Shown piece after piece: positions 1 through 8,490 of a DNA stretch of 36,598 nt. The DNA is from Actinomycetota bacterium (GTDB taxonomy: Bacteria; Actinomycetota; Thermoleophilia; Solirubrobacterales; 70-9). The position numbers and the translations under genes were made by a program. The stretch covers positions 1-36,598 of the forward strand of contig JAFDWO010000049.1 in assembly GCA_018268415.1 (NCBI GenBank). The letters are read 5' to 3'. How positions within the stretch are numbered: the stretch's first letter is position 1; each line of letters begins with the position of its first letter. Under the pieces are notes generated by a model that was given only the letters and a program-made list of their open reading frames with translations, ran no database searches and was not told where the DNA came from.

Positions 1-132
1 CCCGTCCCTGTGCCGTCTTTTTCACGAACCCCTCCCGTCCCCGTGTCGGCTCTCCCACGACCTCCTGTCGTCCCTGTGTCGTCTCTCCCACGAACCCCTC
101 CCGACCCCGTGTCGGCTCTCCCACGAACCCCT
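1..132. repeat. 33-bp tandem repeat, four copies, reaching the window edge
   Basis: Four head-to-tail copies of a C-rich 33-bp unit occupy 1-33, 34-66, 67-99 and 100-132. Shared pieces are CCCGTCCCCGTGTCGGCTCT and CCCACGAACCCCT. A fifth copy starts at 133 and breaks off after 8 bases, where a hairpin element begins. There are no spacers, so it is not a CRISPR array. It lies downstream of mraY on the non-coding side. Because 33 is a multiple of three it reads open as an 11-residue Pro-rich repeat, but nothing supports translation. The array may continue outside the window. Confidence 0.85.
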
Positions 133-135
133 CCC

Positions 136-197
136 GTCCCGGGCGCCTCATGGCGCTCACGCACGGCCTGCCAGGAGCGCAATGAGGCGCCCGGGAC
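136..197. repeat. Palindromic dispersed element, copy 1
   Basis: Inverted repeat with arms 136-158 and 175-197 (23 bp, one mismatch) around a 16-base loop. The left arm starts GTCCCGGGCGCCTCATGG. A near-identical element is at 16123-16180, and the identity continues past the hairpin into CATCTCGGACGGG (198-210). It lies about 120 bp beyond the mraY stop codon. In that position it could act as a transcription terminator or as a dispersed palindromic repeat. Bases 211-313 are GC-rich with no gene that I can support. Confidence 0.8.
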
Positions 198-313
198 CAT
201 CTCGGACGGGTGCGGGGGTCGGGGTCGGGCGGCAACTCGGTCGGGCGGGCCGGCCTGGGCCGCCGCGGCAGCTCGGACGGCCGCCGCGGCCGCGAAGGAC
301 CCGCTCCCGTCCC

Positions 314-1288
314 CTAATGCCCGATCGAGTGCTGGTAGAGCGTGAAGCCGATCCCCGAGCAGACCGCGGCGATGATCCAGAAGCGCAGCATGATCTTCGT
401 CTCCGACCAGGCCATCATCTCGAAGTGATGGTGGAGGGGCGCCATCAGGAAGATGCGCCGGCGGAAGGTGCGGAAGGAGAAGACCTGGAGGAGGACCGAG
501 AGCGCCTCGATCACGAAGATGCCACCGATGATGATCAGCAGGACCTCGGTCTGCGTCATCACCGCCATCGCCCCGATCGCACCACCTAACCCGAGCGAGC
601 CGGTGTCCCCCATGAAGATCGAGGCGGGGAAGGCGTTGTACCAGAGGAAGCCGATGCAGGCGCCGACCAGACAGCAGCCGAGCAGAGCCAGGTCCCTCTC
701 CCCGTCGGCGACGAAGGCGATCGCGGTGTAGGTAAGCAGGACGATCGCGCAGGAGCCGGCGGCGAGCCCATCGAGACCGTCGGTGAGGTTGACGCCATTC
801 GAGGTCCCGGCGATGACCAGGAAGACGAGCACGAAGTAGAGGACCGGTCCGAGGTAGATGCTGCCGCCGCCGATGCGGATGTAGAGGCGCGGTTCGAGCC
901 CTACCGAGTGGCGGGCCACCCACCAGAGGAACAGCGAGAGCACCAGCTGGCCGAGCAGCTTGTAGCGGCCGGAGAGGCCGAGCGAGCGTCGTTTGACGAT
1001 CTTGATGTAGTCGTCGGCGAAGCCGAGGGCCGCACAGCCGAGCGCGACCCCGAAGACGGCGATGCTCGGCGCGTCACGGTCGGAGAGCACCAGGAACGGG
1101 ACGCAGATCGAGGCGAAGATGATCAGCCCGCCCATGGTCGGCGTCCCCGCCTTGGCGTGGTGCTCCTGGGGCCCGTCCTCGCGGATGTGCTGGCCGAACT
1201 CGCGCACCCGCAGGTATTCGATGAATTTCGGCCCGAGGAAGATGCAGATCAGCATCGAGGCCATCCCCGCGATGAGGATTTCACCCAT
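314..1288 (-). CDS. mraY: Phospho-N-acetylmuramoyl-pentapeptide transferase MraY
   Basis: This integral membrane enzyme transfers phospho-MurNAc-pentapeptide from UDP to undecaprenyl phosphate, making lipid I. The 324-residue product has the usual family length and about ten hydrophobic segments. Visible motifs are GTPTMGG, the catalytic-loop ADDYIK with its paired aspartates, NLTDGLDGLA, FMGDTGSLGLGG and the HHHFE loop near the C terminus. The ATG at 1288 was chosen because it lies 2 bp after the murF stop and starts directly on the first membrane segment; the open frame upstream is only murF read out of frame. It is the last gene of the visible operon. murD, which usually follows, is not found in the remaining 313 bp. 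Confidence 0.95.
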   Translation of the reverse strand: MGEILIAGMASMLICIFLGPKFIEYLRVREFGQHIREDGPQEHHAKAGTPTMGGLIIFASICVPFLVLSDRDAPSIAVFGVALGCAALGFADDYIKIVKRRSLGLSGRYKLLGQLVLSLFLWWVARHSVGLEPRLYIRIGGGSIYLGPVLYFVLVFLVIAGTSNGVNLTDGLDGLAAGSCAIVLLTYTAIAFVADGERDLALLGCCLVGACIGFLWYNAFPASIFMGDTGSLGLGGAIGAMAVMTQTEVLLIIIGGIFVIEALSVLLQVFSFRTFRRRIFLMAPLHHHFEMMAWSETKIMLRFWIIAAVCSGIGFTLYQHSIGH

Positions 1289-1290
1289 GG

Positions 1291-2721
1291 TCAGGGCGCC
1301 TCCCCCCGTGCGGCCTGCAACTCCTCCGCGATCGTCTCCATCCCGACCGCGCGCGAGCCCTTGACGAGGACGACGTCCCCCGCTTCGAGGTGCGAATCGA
1401 GCCACTCCGCCGCCTCACCGGGATCCGCCACGAGTTCGTCCGGGTCATAGTCGCGCGCCGGGGCGCCGACCCCGACCACCAGATCGATGCCCTGGGTCCG
1501 CGCGTGCGCGCCGACGGCCTGGTGATGGGCTACCGATTCGGGGCCGAGCTCCCCCATGCCACCGAGGACGGCGATCCGCCGCATACCCCCGGTGGTCGCG
1601 AGGTGGTCGAGCGCCGCGCGCATCGACACCGGGTTGGCGTTGTAGCAATCGTTCACGAGGAGAACTCCGTCGGCAAGCTTGATCTGTTCGCCACGGAATC
1701 GCGAGAAGCCTATGTCCGCAGCGCGGACGGCCATCCCGACGAGATCGGCACCGAGCGCGATTCCTCCGGCGATTGCGGCGAGAGCGTTCGTCAGGTTGTA
1801 CGGCTCGGTGAACGGGAACCGGAAGCGTGCCGCCTGTCCCCCCGCCGTGATCAGGGCCGAAAGGGCTCCCGACGCGATCTCGACCTCGCCTGCCTCGACG
1901 TCGCCGCCGGGGCCGAAGCGGAGCACGCGCGGCGCCCGCCGGAGGTGGGGCTCGAGCTCGCCGGCGTCCACCGGGGCGACGACGGTGCCGTCCGCCGGCA
2001 GCGCGTCGATCACCGCCGCCTTCTCCGCCGCGATCGCCTCGACCGAGCCCATCTGCTCGACGTGCACGGGGCCGACGTTGGTCACGATCGCCGCGTCGGG
2101 CTCGGCGATCGCGGCCAGCTCGGCGATCTGCCCGAAGCCGCGCATCGCCATCTCGAGGACGAGGATCTCGGTATCGTCGGGCGCCTCGAGGATCGTCAGC
2201 GGCAGCCCGATCTCGGTGTTGAAGTTCTGCGCGTTGGCGTGGACGCGGCCGGGCAGGAGGGTCCTGGCGACGTCCTTCACCGAGGTCTTGCCGACCGACC
2301 CGGTGACGCCTAGGACCCGCGCTCCGAGCGCCCGCCGGTTGGCCTGGGCGAGGGCCTGGAGTGCCGCGAGCGGGTCGGCGGCGGCGAAGACCCAGACCGG
2401 ACCGTCGGGACCGTCGACCTCAGGCTCGACGCGCCGGTAGGGCCCCGAGCCCGCGCTGACGAGCACCGTCACACCGCCGCCGTGCGAGGCAATCAGTCGC
2501 TCCGCGTGCTCGGATCCCACGACCACCCCCCAGGCGCCGGCCTCGATCGCGCCCGCCGCGAACTCGCCGCCGTCGCGGTGCTCCCCGCGCAGACCGAAGA
2601 AGAGGTCGCCCGGCCCGGCGTTCGAGGAGTCGATGACCGCCCGGCGGGGCGGCTCGGTCGAGCCTGCGGCGAGCGTCCGCGCGCCGGTGGCCGCCGCGAT
2701 CTCCGCGCCGCCGAGCCTCAC
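1291..2721 (-). CDS. murF: UDP-MurNAc-tripeptide--D-Ala-D-Ala ligase MurF
   Basis: This cytoplasmic Mur ligase adds D-Ala-D-Ala to the UDP-MurNAc tripeptide. At 476 residues it has the normal three-domain length. The ATP-binding loop GVTGSVGKTSVKD lies near residues 138-150, followed by the central-domain stretch NFNTEIGLPLTIL and the C-terminal LVNDCYNANPVSM. The N-terminal domain has DSSNAGPGDLFFGL, the UDP-binding region. A short Gly/Pro/Glu-rich insert (about residues 90-110) precedes the ATPase core. The ATG at 2721 overlaps the murE stop by 4 bp (ATGA), which indicates translational coupling. Glutamate is mostly GAG, as in murE. Confidence 0.95.
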   Translation of the reverse strand: MRLGGAEIAAATGARTLAAGSTEPPRRAVIDSSNAGPGDLFFGLRGEHRDGGEFAAGAIEAGAWGVVVGSEHAERLIASHGGGVTVLVSAGSGPYRRVEPEVDGPDGPVWVFAAADPLAALQALAQANRRALGARVLGVTGSVGKTSVKDVARTLLPGRVHANAQNFNTEIGLPLTILEAPDDTEILVLEMAMRGFGQIAELAAIAEPDAAIVTNVGPVHVEQMGSVEAIAAEKAAVIDALPADGTVVAPVDAGELEPHLRRAPRVLRFGPGGDVEAGEVEIASGALSALITAGGQAARFRFPFTEPYNLTNALAAIAGGIALGADLVGMAVRAADIGFSRFRGEQIKLADGVLLVNDCYNANPVSMRAALDHLATTGGMRRIAVLGGMGELGPESVAHHQAVGAHARTQGIDLVVGVGAPARDYDPDELVADPGEAAEWLDSHLEAGDVVLVKGSRAVGMETIAEELQAARGEAP

Positions 2722-4181
2722 GCCGGGCTGCCCAGCTTGCGCAGCTCGGCGCGGGCGACCTCGCGGTCGTCGAACGGGATCTTCCGCCCGCCCTCGAACT
2801 CCTGGCCCTGCTCGTGGCCCTTGCCGGCGATCACCACCGTGTCGCCCGGCTCGGCACGGCCGAGCGCGAGGGCGATCGCGGCGTGGCGGTCGACCTCGAT
2901 CACCAGCTCGGCCTCGCCGCCGGCGGCGCCGGCGGCGACTTCGGCGACGATCGCCTCGGGGTCCTCGGAGCGCGGGTTGTCGGAGGTGACGATGGCGAGG
3001 TCGGAGAGCGTTCCCCCGGCCCGGCCCATCAGCGGGCGCTTGGCCTTGTCGCGGTCGCCGCCGGCGCCGAAGACGGCGATCACCCGCCCGGTGGTCAGCC
3101 GCCGCGCCGCCCGCAGCACGTTCTCGATCGAGTCCGGCGTATGGGCGTAGTCGACGAGGACGGCGAAGCCCTGACCCTCGTCGATCGGCTCGAAGCGTCC
3201 CGGGACCCGCGCCGCCCCGGCGAGCCCGGCGGCCGCGGTCTCGGCGTTCACCCCGAGCGCCCCCGCCGCCGCGAACGCCCCCAGCGCGTTCGCCACGTTG
3301 AAGTGCCCGGGCATGCCCGTCTTCAGTCGCACCTCCGTCTCGCCGATCCGTGCCGTAAAGGTGGCGCCGGTGGGGTCGAACTCGACGTCGGTGGCGCGGT
3401 AGTCGGCGTCGGCGCCCTCGGCGGAGAAGGTGAGGCAGTCGAATTCCTCCGCCAGGCGCTTCCCGTAGGGGTCGTCGACATTGACGATCCGCACCTCCGA
3501 CTCGGCCTCGAAGAGCAGCCGCTTCGCCGCGAAATAATCCTCCATGTCGGCGTGGAAGTCGAGGTGGTCCTGGGTCAGGTTGGTGAAGAGGGCGACGTCG
3601 AAGTGGATCGCATCGGCCCGGTGCAGGGCCATCGCGTGTGAGGAGACCTCCATCGCGCAGGCCTCGTCACCGCCCTCGAGCATGCGTCGGAAGGTCTGCT
3701 GCAGGTCGATCGCCTCGGGGGTCGTCCGTTCGACCGGCTCCTCCGCGCCCGCGACCACCTGCTTGACCGTGCCCATCAGGCCGGCCTGGATCCCCGCCGC
3801 TTCGAGGATCTCCCGGATCAAATAGGCGGTCGTCGTCTTGCCGTTGGTGCCGGTGACCCCGACCACCTTCAGGGTCGCCGTCGGATCGCCCCAGAACCCC
3901 GCCGCGAACGGCGCCATCGCCGCCCGCGCGCTCGGCACCACGACCTGCGGCACCGTCACCTCGAGCTCCCGCTCGACCACCAGCGCCGCCGCCCCCGCCC
4001 GGATCACCTGCTCGGCGAACTCGTGCCCGTCGCGCTTTTCCCCGACCACGCAGAAGAAGAGCGTCCCGGGCCCCGCTTTTCGGCTGTCGTAGGCAAGGCT
4101 CGCGACCTCGACGTCGCCATCGCCCACGACCCTTGCCCGCTCCGCGAGCGAAGCTGCAGTAACGAGATCAGCGAGTTTCAT
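2718..4181 (-). CDS. murE: UDP-MurNAc-tripeptide synthetase MurE (meso-DAP type)
   Basis: This cytoplasmic Mur ligase adds the third stem-peptide residue. The product has 487 residues. The P-loop GVTGTNGKTTT is at 108-118, the N-terminal UDP-binding motif YDSRKAGPG near 31-39, and the lysine of AAKRLLFE at 220 fits the carbamylated lysine of the family. The substrate-specificity motif DNPR (401-404, followed by SEDP) is the signature of ligases that use meso-diaminopimelate, so the cell wall is probably DAP-type. A 50-bp gap separates it from ftsI, and it overlaps murF by 4 bp. Its GAG-rich codon use contrasts sharply with that of ftsI. Confidence 0.96.
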   Translation of the reverse strand: MKLADLVTAASLAERARVVGDGDVEVASLAYDSRKAGPGTLFFCVVGEKRDGHEFAEQVIRAGAAALVVERELEVTVPQVVVPSARAAMAPFAAGFWGDPTATLKVVGVTGTNGKTTTAYLIREILEAAGIQAGLMGTVKQVVAGAEEPVERTTPEAIDLQQTFRRMLEGGDEACAMEVSSHAMALHRADAIHFDVALFTNLTQDHLDFHADMEDYFAAKRLLFEAESEVRIVNVDDPYGKRLAEEFDCLTFSAEGADADYRATDVEFDPTGATFTARIGETEVRLKTGMPGHFNVANALGAFAAAGALGVNAETAAAGLAGAARVPGRFEPIDEGQGFAVLVDYAHTPDSIENVLRAARRLTTGRVIAVFGAGGDRDKAKRPLMGRAGGTLSDLAIVTSDNPRSEDPEAIVAEVAAGAAGGEAELVIEVDRHAAIALALGRAEPGDTVVIAGKGHEQGQEFEGGRKIPFDDREVARAELRKLGSPA

Positions 4182-4231
4182 GCCGCGATTCTAGGTAGAG
4201 CGTCGGGTGCCCCTCCCCCGCTCATTTGCCG

Positions 4232-5884
4232 CTATTCCTGCGGCACGCCCAGGTACGGCAGTGAGAACGCCGCGATTTCGCCGAAGGCCGGCGCCGCCAC
4301 CGACCCACCGTAGATTTCCCCTTCCGGCTGGTCGACGATCACCGCGGCGAGGAACTTCGGGTTCATCGCCGGCGCGAAGCCGATGAAGGAGGCCACGTAC
4401 TTCGTTTTCGAGTAGCCGCCGTTTTCGGCGACCTGGGCGGTGCCGGTCTTGCCCGCCAGGGTGTAGCCGGGGACGCTGACCATCGACGCCGTACCTTCCG
4501 GCCCGAGCACGCCCTCCAGCATCTTGCGCACCTCTTCGGCCGTCGTCGCGCTGATCACCCGGTGGCCCTTGGGCTCGGCGACCTTTTCTTCGCCGATCCG
4601 CTTGACCAGCTGCGGCCGGCGCTCGATCCCGTCGTGGGCGATCGCCGCGTACCCCTGCACCATCTGCATCGGCGTCACCGCCGCGCCCTGGCCCATCGGC
4701 AGGTTGCCCATCGTCGCGCCCGAGTATTCGCTCAGCTTCGGCACGATCCCGCTTTCCTCGTTCGGGTACTGCACGCCGGTCGGCTTGCCGAAGCCGAATT
4801 TTTCGATCCACTTGCTGAATTTCGTCGCCCCGACCCGGAGGCCGATTTCGACCGCGCCGATGTTCGAGGAACGCGCCAGGATCTGTTCCACCGTCATCGT
4901 TTCGGTGCCGCGTTCCTCGGCGTCGTGGATGATCCGTTCGCCGACTTCCAGTGTCGGCGGCAGGGTGAATTCGGTGCTTGGCGTAACCAGGCCTTCTTCC
5001 AGCGCCGCCGAGACCGTGAACGCCTTGAAGGTCGACCCCGGTTCGTAGTTGAAGCCGGTCGCCTTGTTCAGGAGGTCTTCGTTGGAGACGTGTTCGAGGT
5101 CGCCCGGGTTGACCGGCGGCCAGTTTGCCATCGCCAGGATTTCCGAGGTCTGCGGGTCCATCACGATCGCCGTCGCGCCCTTGGGCGACCACGTTTCGCC
5201 GACCTTCGCGAGCACCTGTTCGGTCTTCTGTTGGATCACCGGGTCGAGCGTCAGTTCGACGTCTTCGCCTTCCCGTGCTTCCTTCGCCGTTTCCAGCTTG
5301 ATCGGGTCCCCGAGCGCGTCGGTGACGATGTGGCGTTCACCTTCTTCACCGGCCAGCGCCGAGTTGTCGGCCGCCTCGATGCCGGTCAGCCCTTCGTTTT
5401 CGGCGCTGACGGCGCCGATCACCTGCCCCGCCATTTCCCCCTGCGGGTAGGTTCGACGGCTGCCGGGAATCTGTTCGATCCCTTCGATGCCGAGCTTTTC
5501 GATCTTCCGCGCGGTCGCCAGGTCGACGTCCTTCGCCAGATAGGCGAAGCCCGATTCGGTGTTCAGCGCCTTCAGCACTTCGGCGGGCTTCTGCTTGAGG
5601 ATCGGCGCGATCTCGTTCGCCGCCTGCTGCTTCTTCTTCACCAGGTAGGGCGTGGTGACGATCGTCGCCGCGTCTTCGGAGGAGGCGAGGCGGGTGCCGT
5701 TGCGATCGAGGATCGCGCCGCGCAGACCCGGCACCATCACCGTCTGCGTCTGCTGGTTGAGCGCCTGCGAAGAGAGCTGCGAGGCTTCCACCCCCTGGAG
5801 CCAGAAGGCGCGGCAGACGATCAGCAGGAAGGCGACGAGAAAGCCGGCGAAGAGGAGTCCGATGCGTCGCTCGATCAGGCGCAT
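4232..5884 (-). CDS. ftsI: Septal peptidoglycan transpeptidase FtsI (PBP2-like, class B)
   Basis: A class B penicillin-binding protein that cross-links septal peptidoglycan with FtsW, FtsQ and FtsL. The 550-residue protein has a short cytoplasmic N terminus, one membrane anchor (about 8-28), a dimerisation/linker domain containing RGAILDRNGTRLA, and a transpeptidase domain. The active-site motifs are all present: STFK (nucleophile Ser284), SSN (339-341) and KTGTAQ (from Lys479). It has no PASTA domains. The start is ATG, 7 bp after the ftsL stop. Glutamate is encoded almost only by GAA, whereas murE and rsmH next door prefer GAG. The stop codon sits in a small dyad (TGCCGC/GCGGCA). Confidence 0.95.
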   Translation of the reverse strand: MRLIERRIGLLFAGFLVAFLLIVCRAFWLQGVEASQLSSQALNQQTQTVMVPGLRGAILDRNGTRLASSEDAATIVTTPYLVKKKQQAANEIAPILKQKPAEVLKALNTESGFAYLAKDVDLATARKIEKLGIEGIEQIPGSRRTYPQGEMAGQVIGAVSAENEGLTGIEAADNSALAGEEGERHIVTDALGDPIKLETAKEAREGEDVELTLDPVIQQKTEQVLAKVGETWSPKGATAIVMDPQTSEILAMANWPPVNPGDLEHVSNEDLLNKATGFNYEPGSTFKAFTVSAALEEGLVTPSTEFTLPPTLEVGERIIHDAEERGTETMTVEQILARSSNIGAVEIGLRVGATKFSKWIEKFGFGKPTGVQYPNEESGIVPKLSEYSGATMGNLPMGQGAAVTPMQMVQGYAAIAHDGIERRPQLVKRIGEEKVAEPKGHRVISATTAEEVRKMLEGVLGPEGTASMVSVPGYTLAGKTGTAQVAENGGYSKTKYVASFIGFAPAMNPKFLAAVIVDQPEGEIYGGSVAAPAFGEIAAFSLPYLGVPQE

Positions 5885-5891
5885 CGCACCG

Positions 5892-6803
5892 CTATCCCCC
5901 CGGGACTTCGGTCACGCCTTCGGAGGCAAGGAGTTCGGCGTATTCGCGTTCGTAGATCGCCAGTTCTTCGGGCGTGTATTCGCTTTCGCCGGTCGTGCTC
6001 GCGCCGGCTTCTTCGCCGGTCGTCGCTTCTTCGCCGCCGGTCGTTTCTTCGCCAGACGCCGGTTCTTCGCCGGTCGCGGTCGCTTCGCCGCCCGTCGTTT
6101 CTGCGCCGGTCGCGGTTGCTTCGCCCGCGGCTTCTTCGGCGGAGGCGGCCCCACTCGCCGCCGCGGCGGCGAGGCGCGACGCGGCTTCGGCGACGTCGGT
6201 CTTGCGCACGGTGAGCAGCCGCGGCACCGATTCGGTCGACATCGCGAGGCCGAGGCCGGCGGCGGCATGACGGAGCTTCGCCTGGCCGTATTCCTGGGCC
6301 ACGCGGCTCTGCAGCATCGAGTTTTCCTTGCTGAGTTCGGAGTTCTTCGCGACGACCTTGCCGCTCGACGCGGCGAAGCTGAGCGTCACCACGTTGAGCG
6401 CGACGATCCCGACCAGCAGCACGCCGAGCACGCCGATCCAGGCTCGGCCGCGGGTGAGGCGGTGGATCAGGCCGGACTCGGGAAGCTGCGTGACGGCAAC
6501 CGCGGCGCGCCCGGCGTGGCCCGCGGCGATCGGGATGACGCCGGCGGGGCGACGCTTCGGCGCGGCTTTGCGGCGGGCCGGAGCCTTGCGGGCGGGCGCG
6601 GCCTTGGCGGCGGCGCCTGCGCTCGTCGCGCGGCGGCCGGGTTTGAGCGGTGGATCGTCGGTCCTGACCTTGCGAGGCGCCGTGGTCCGCCCTCCCGGGC
6701 GGGGACGATCGCGGGGACGTTTCCGTGGCTCCGGCGGCGCCGTGCGCGAGGGCGCCGGGGCGGCCTGGGCGGCGGAGCTGCGCTTCGGCGCGGCGACGGC
6801 CAT
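5892..6803 (-). CDS. ftsL: FtsL-like division protein with long basic and acidic extensions
   Basis: Position between rsmH and ftsI and the topology identify an FtsL-like bitopic protein of the divisome. It has 303 residues, against roughly 100-120 for a usual FtsL. Residues 1-120 are Arg/Pro/Ala-rich and probably cytoplasmic, 121-143 form one membrane helix, 150-185 are a coiled-coil candidate (SELSKENSMLQSRV), and 215-275 are a Thr/Gly/Glu-rich low-complexity stretch ending in a charged segment. The ATG at 6803 shares one base with the rsmH stop (TGATG). Glutamate in the tail is nearly all GAA. The family call rests on synteny and topology, since FtsL sequence is poorly conserved. Confidence 0.75.
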   Translation of the reverse strand: MAVAAPKRSSAAQAAPAPSRTAPPEPRKRPRDRPRPGGRTTAPRKVRTDDPPLKPGRRATSAGAAAKAAPARKAPARRKAAPKRRPAGVIPIAAGHAGRAAVAVTQLPESGLIHRLTRGRAWIGVLGVLLVGIVALNVVTLSFAASSGKVVAKNSELSKENSMLQSRVAQEYGQAKLRHAAAGLGLAMSTESVPRLLTVRKTDVAEAASRLAAAAASGAASAEEAAGEATATGAETTGGEATATGEEPASGEETTGGEEATTGEEAGASTTGESEYTPEELAIYEREYAELLASEGVTEVPGG

Positions 6804-7840
6804 CAGGCGTCCACCCCGCTCGGCGCGTCGGCGGTCGTGTCGAAGGCGATCTTGACCGCGGCGCGCAGGTGGGCGGAGCGCGAGCGCGGGTTCGCCTCCA
6901 TCTCCGCCGGGCCGGGGGCGACGGCGCGCCGGGTCAGCAGGTCGGCCTCGGGCTCGTGCCCACAGACGCAGACCGGGATCTCCGGCGGGCAGATGCAACC
7001 GGTCGCCTTGGCGGCGAGGAACTGCTTGACCGGCCGGTCCTCGAGCGAGTGGAAGGAGATCGCGGCGAAGCGACCACCGAGCGGCAGCGCGTCCCAGGCC
7101 GGCGGCAGCGCCTCGTTCAGCAGGTCGAGCTCCCCGTTCACCGCGATCCGCAGTGCCTGGAAGGTGCGCTTGGCCGGGTGGCCGCCGCCGAAGCGGGCCG
7201 AGGCGGGCATCCCTGCCTGCACCGCGGCGACGAGCTCGGAGGTGGTCCGTAGCGGGCGGCGGGCGACGATCTCGCGGGCGATGCGGCCCGCGTGGCGCTC
7301 CTCGCCGAAGCGGCGTAGGACCTGCGCGATCCGCGACTCCGGCCACTCGTTGACCAGGTCGGCGGCGTCGAAGCCCTGGCGCGGGTCCATCCGCATGTCG
7401 AGCGGCGCGTCGTAGGAGTAGGAGAAGCCCCGCTCCCAGGCGTCGACCTGCATCGATGACATTCCCAGATCCATGTAAACCATGTCTGGGCGGATTCCTT
7501 CGCCCCGCAGCGCACGAAGTCCTGCAACGAAGTCGGCGCCGACGAAGAGGGCACGACAGGGCGCCTCGGCGGCGAAGCGGCTGAAGCGATCGCGGGCGGC
7601 CGGATCGCGGTCGATGCCGATCAGCGTCCCCTCCGGCCCGAGGCGTTCGGCGATGAGGCGCGCGTGGCCGCCCGCGCCGAAGGTGCAGTCGACGGCGGTC
7701 TCGCCCGGCTCGGGGGCGAGCAGGTCGACCAGCTCGGGCGCCAGGACCGGCTCGTGCTCGCGGGTCACGAGAGCGAGCGGCCGCGGTCCGCCGGCGGGCG
7801 CGTGGGAGAAGGTGGGAGTGCGGGCGGCATGAAGTCTCAT
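6803..7840 (-). CDS. rsmH: 16S rRNA (cytosine-1402-N4)-methyltransferase RsmH
   Basis: This SAM-dependent methyltransferase modifies C1402 of 16S rRNA. The SAM-binding motif VDCTFGAGGHA lies at about 50-60, followed by GIDRDP; YMDLGMSSMQVD, FRGERHA-like sequence and ISFHSLEDRPVK are typical of the family. The product is 345 residues from the ATG at 7840, which is 2 bp after the mraZ stop. The family usually begins just before the HEPVL motif (about residue 29), so a GTG at 7768 is a possible alternative start; neither has an obvious Shine-Dalgarno sequence. It is the second gene of the operon. Confidence 0.95.
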   Translation of the reverse strand: MRLHAARTPTFSHAPAGGPRPLALVTREHEPVLAPELVDLLAPEPGETAVDCTFGAGGHARLIAERLGPEGTLIGIDRDPAARDRFSRFAAEAPCRALFVGADFVAGLRALRGEGIRPDMVYMDLGMSSMQVDAWERGFSYSYDAPLDMRMDPRQGFDAADLVNEWPESRIAQVLRRFGEERHAGRIAREIVARRPLRTTSELVAAVQAGMPASARFGGGHPAKRTFQALRIAVNGELDLLNEALPPAWDALPLGGRFAAISFHSLEDRPVKQFLAAKATGCICPPEIPVCVCGHEPEADLLTRRAVAPGPAEMEANPRSRSAHLRAAVKIAFDTTADAPSGVDA

Positions 7841-7842
7841 GG

Positions 7843-8283
7843 TTACGCGGCGCCCGCTCCGGCGAGGCCCTCGGCGATCTCCGGTGCTGCCGCGTCCAGC
7901 TCTTCCTCCTGCTTGGCCCAGGCCTCGGCGTTCCAGATCTCCAGGTACTCACCGGCGCCGATCACGACGCATTCGCCCTCGAGGTCGGCGTGCTCCAGGA
8001 GCGGCTTGGGGATGCGGATCCGCCCCGCCGAGTCCAGCTTCTCGTCGAAGGAGCCGCCGTGGAAGCGGCGGCGCAGGGCGCGGGCGTCTTTGCCGAAGGG
8101 GCTGTGGGGCGAGAGGAAGCGGTCCGAGAGCTCCTCGAACTCCGCGGTCGTGTGCACCCAGACGCAGGGGTCGAAGCCCTTGGAGAGAACCACACCGTCA
8201 GCAAGTTGGCTGCGAAAGCGAGATGGCACGGTCAGTCGGTCCTTGCTGTCCAGGCTGTGCTCATAGAGGCCCCGAAATGCCAA
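7843..8283 (-). CDS. mraZ: Transcriptional regulator MraZ
   Basis: MraZ is the DNA-binding autoregulator usually found first in division/cell-wall operons. The 146-residue product has two SpoVT-AbrB-like halves with the family signatures FRGLYEHSLDSKDRLTVPSRFR-like at the N terminus and DSAGRIRIPKPL in the second half. I place the start at the TTG at 8283 because AGAAAGGA lies 7 bases upstream and the protein then begins directly at the conserved FRG motif; the frame continues upstream but without conserved sequence. Phased AAAGTGG boxes upstream are candidate binding sites. Confidence 0.93.
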   Translation of the reverse strand: MAFRGLYEHSLDSKDRLTVPSRFRSQLADGVVLSKGFDPCVWVHTTAEFEELSDRFLSPHSPFGKDARALRRRFHGGSFDEKLDSAGRIRIPKPLLEHADLEGECVVIGAGEYLEIWNAEAWAKQEEELDAAAPEIAEGLAGAGAA

Positions 8284-8389
8284 TTCGGTGTCCTTTCTGA
8301 GCGGGCGGTCGAGGTCGAAAAAGAGTTGGGACCGGAGTGATGAGGTGGGAGGAGCCTCACCACCCCGGTCCTGGGCTTCAACTCGAGCG

Positions 8390-8426
8390 CCACTTTGACA
8401 CACACTCCCCCACTTTGCAACACCTC
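8390..8426 (-). promoter_or_regulatory. MraZ operator: phased GTG boxes upstream of mraZ
   Basis: On the minus strand two exact AAAGTGG boxes lie at 8416-8410 and 8396-8390, 20 bp apart. Between and before them, on the same 10-bp phase, are AGTGTGT (8406-8400) and GAGGTGT (8426-8420), so four GTG cores recur every 10 bp. MraZ is known to bind short direct repeats spaced at about one helical turn upstream of its own gene, with AAAGTGG-like or TGGG-like units in different phyla. The rest of 8284-8490 is a divergent regulatory region. I could not assign a firm -10/-35 pair for mraZ. Confidence 0.7.
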
Positions 8427-8490
8427 CTCCCTCTGCAACCCCAATTTCAGGCTCTGGCGCGCCCGCGGGCGGATCGTCTAGGTTGGCCGC

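Noticed and set aside
1..132. Could the 33-bp repeats be a CRISPR array?
   Set aside because: The copies are directly adjacent without spacers, and no cas gene is present.
10..345. Possible small Pro-rich protein encoded by the repeats.
   Set aside because: It runs through repeats and a hairpin, lacks a ribosome binding site and overlaps the 3' end of mraY.
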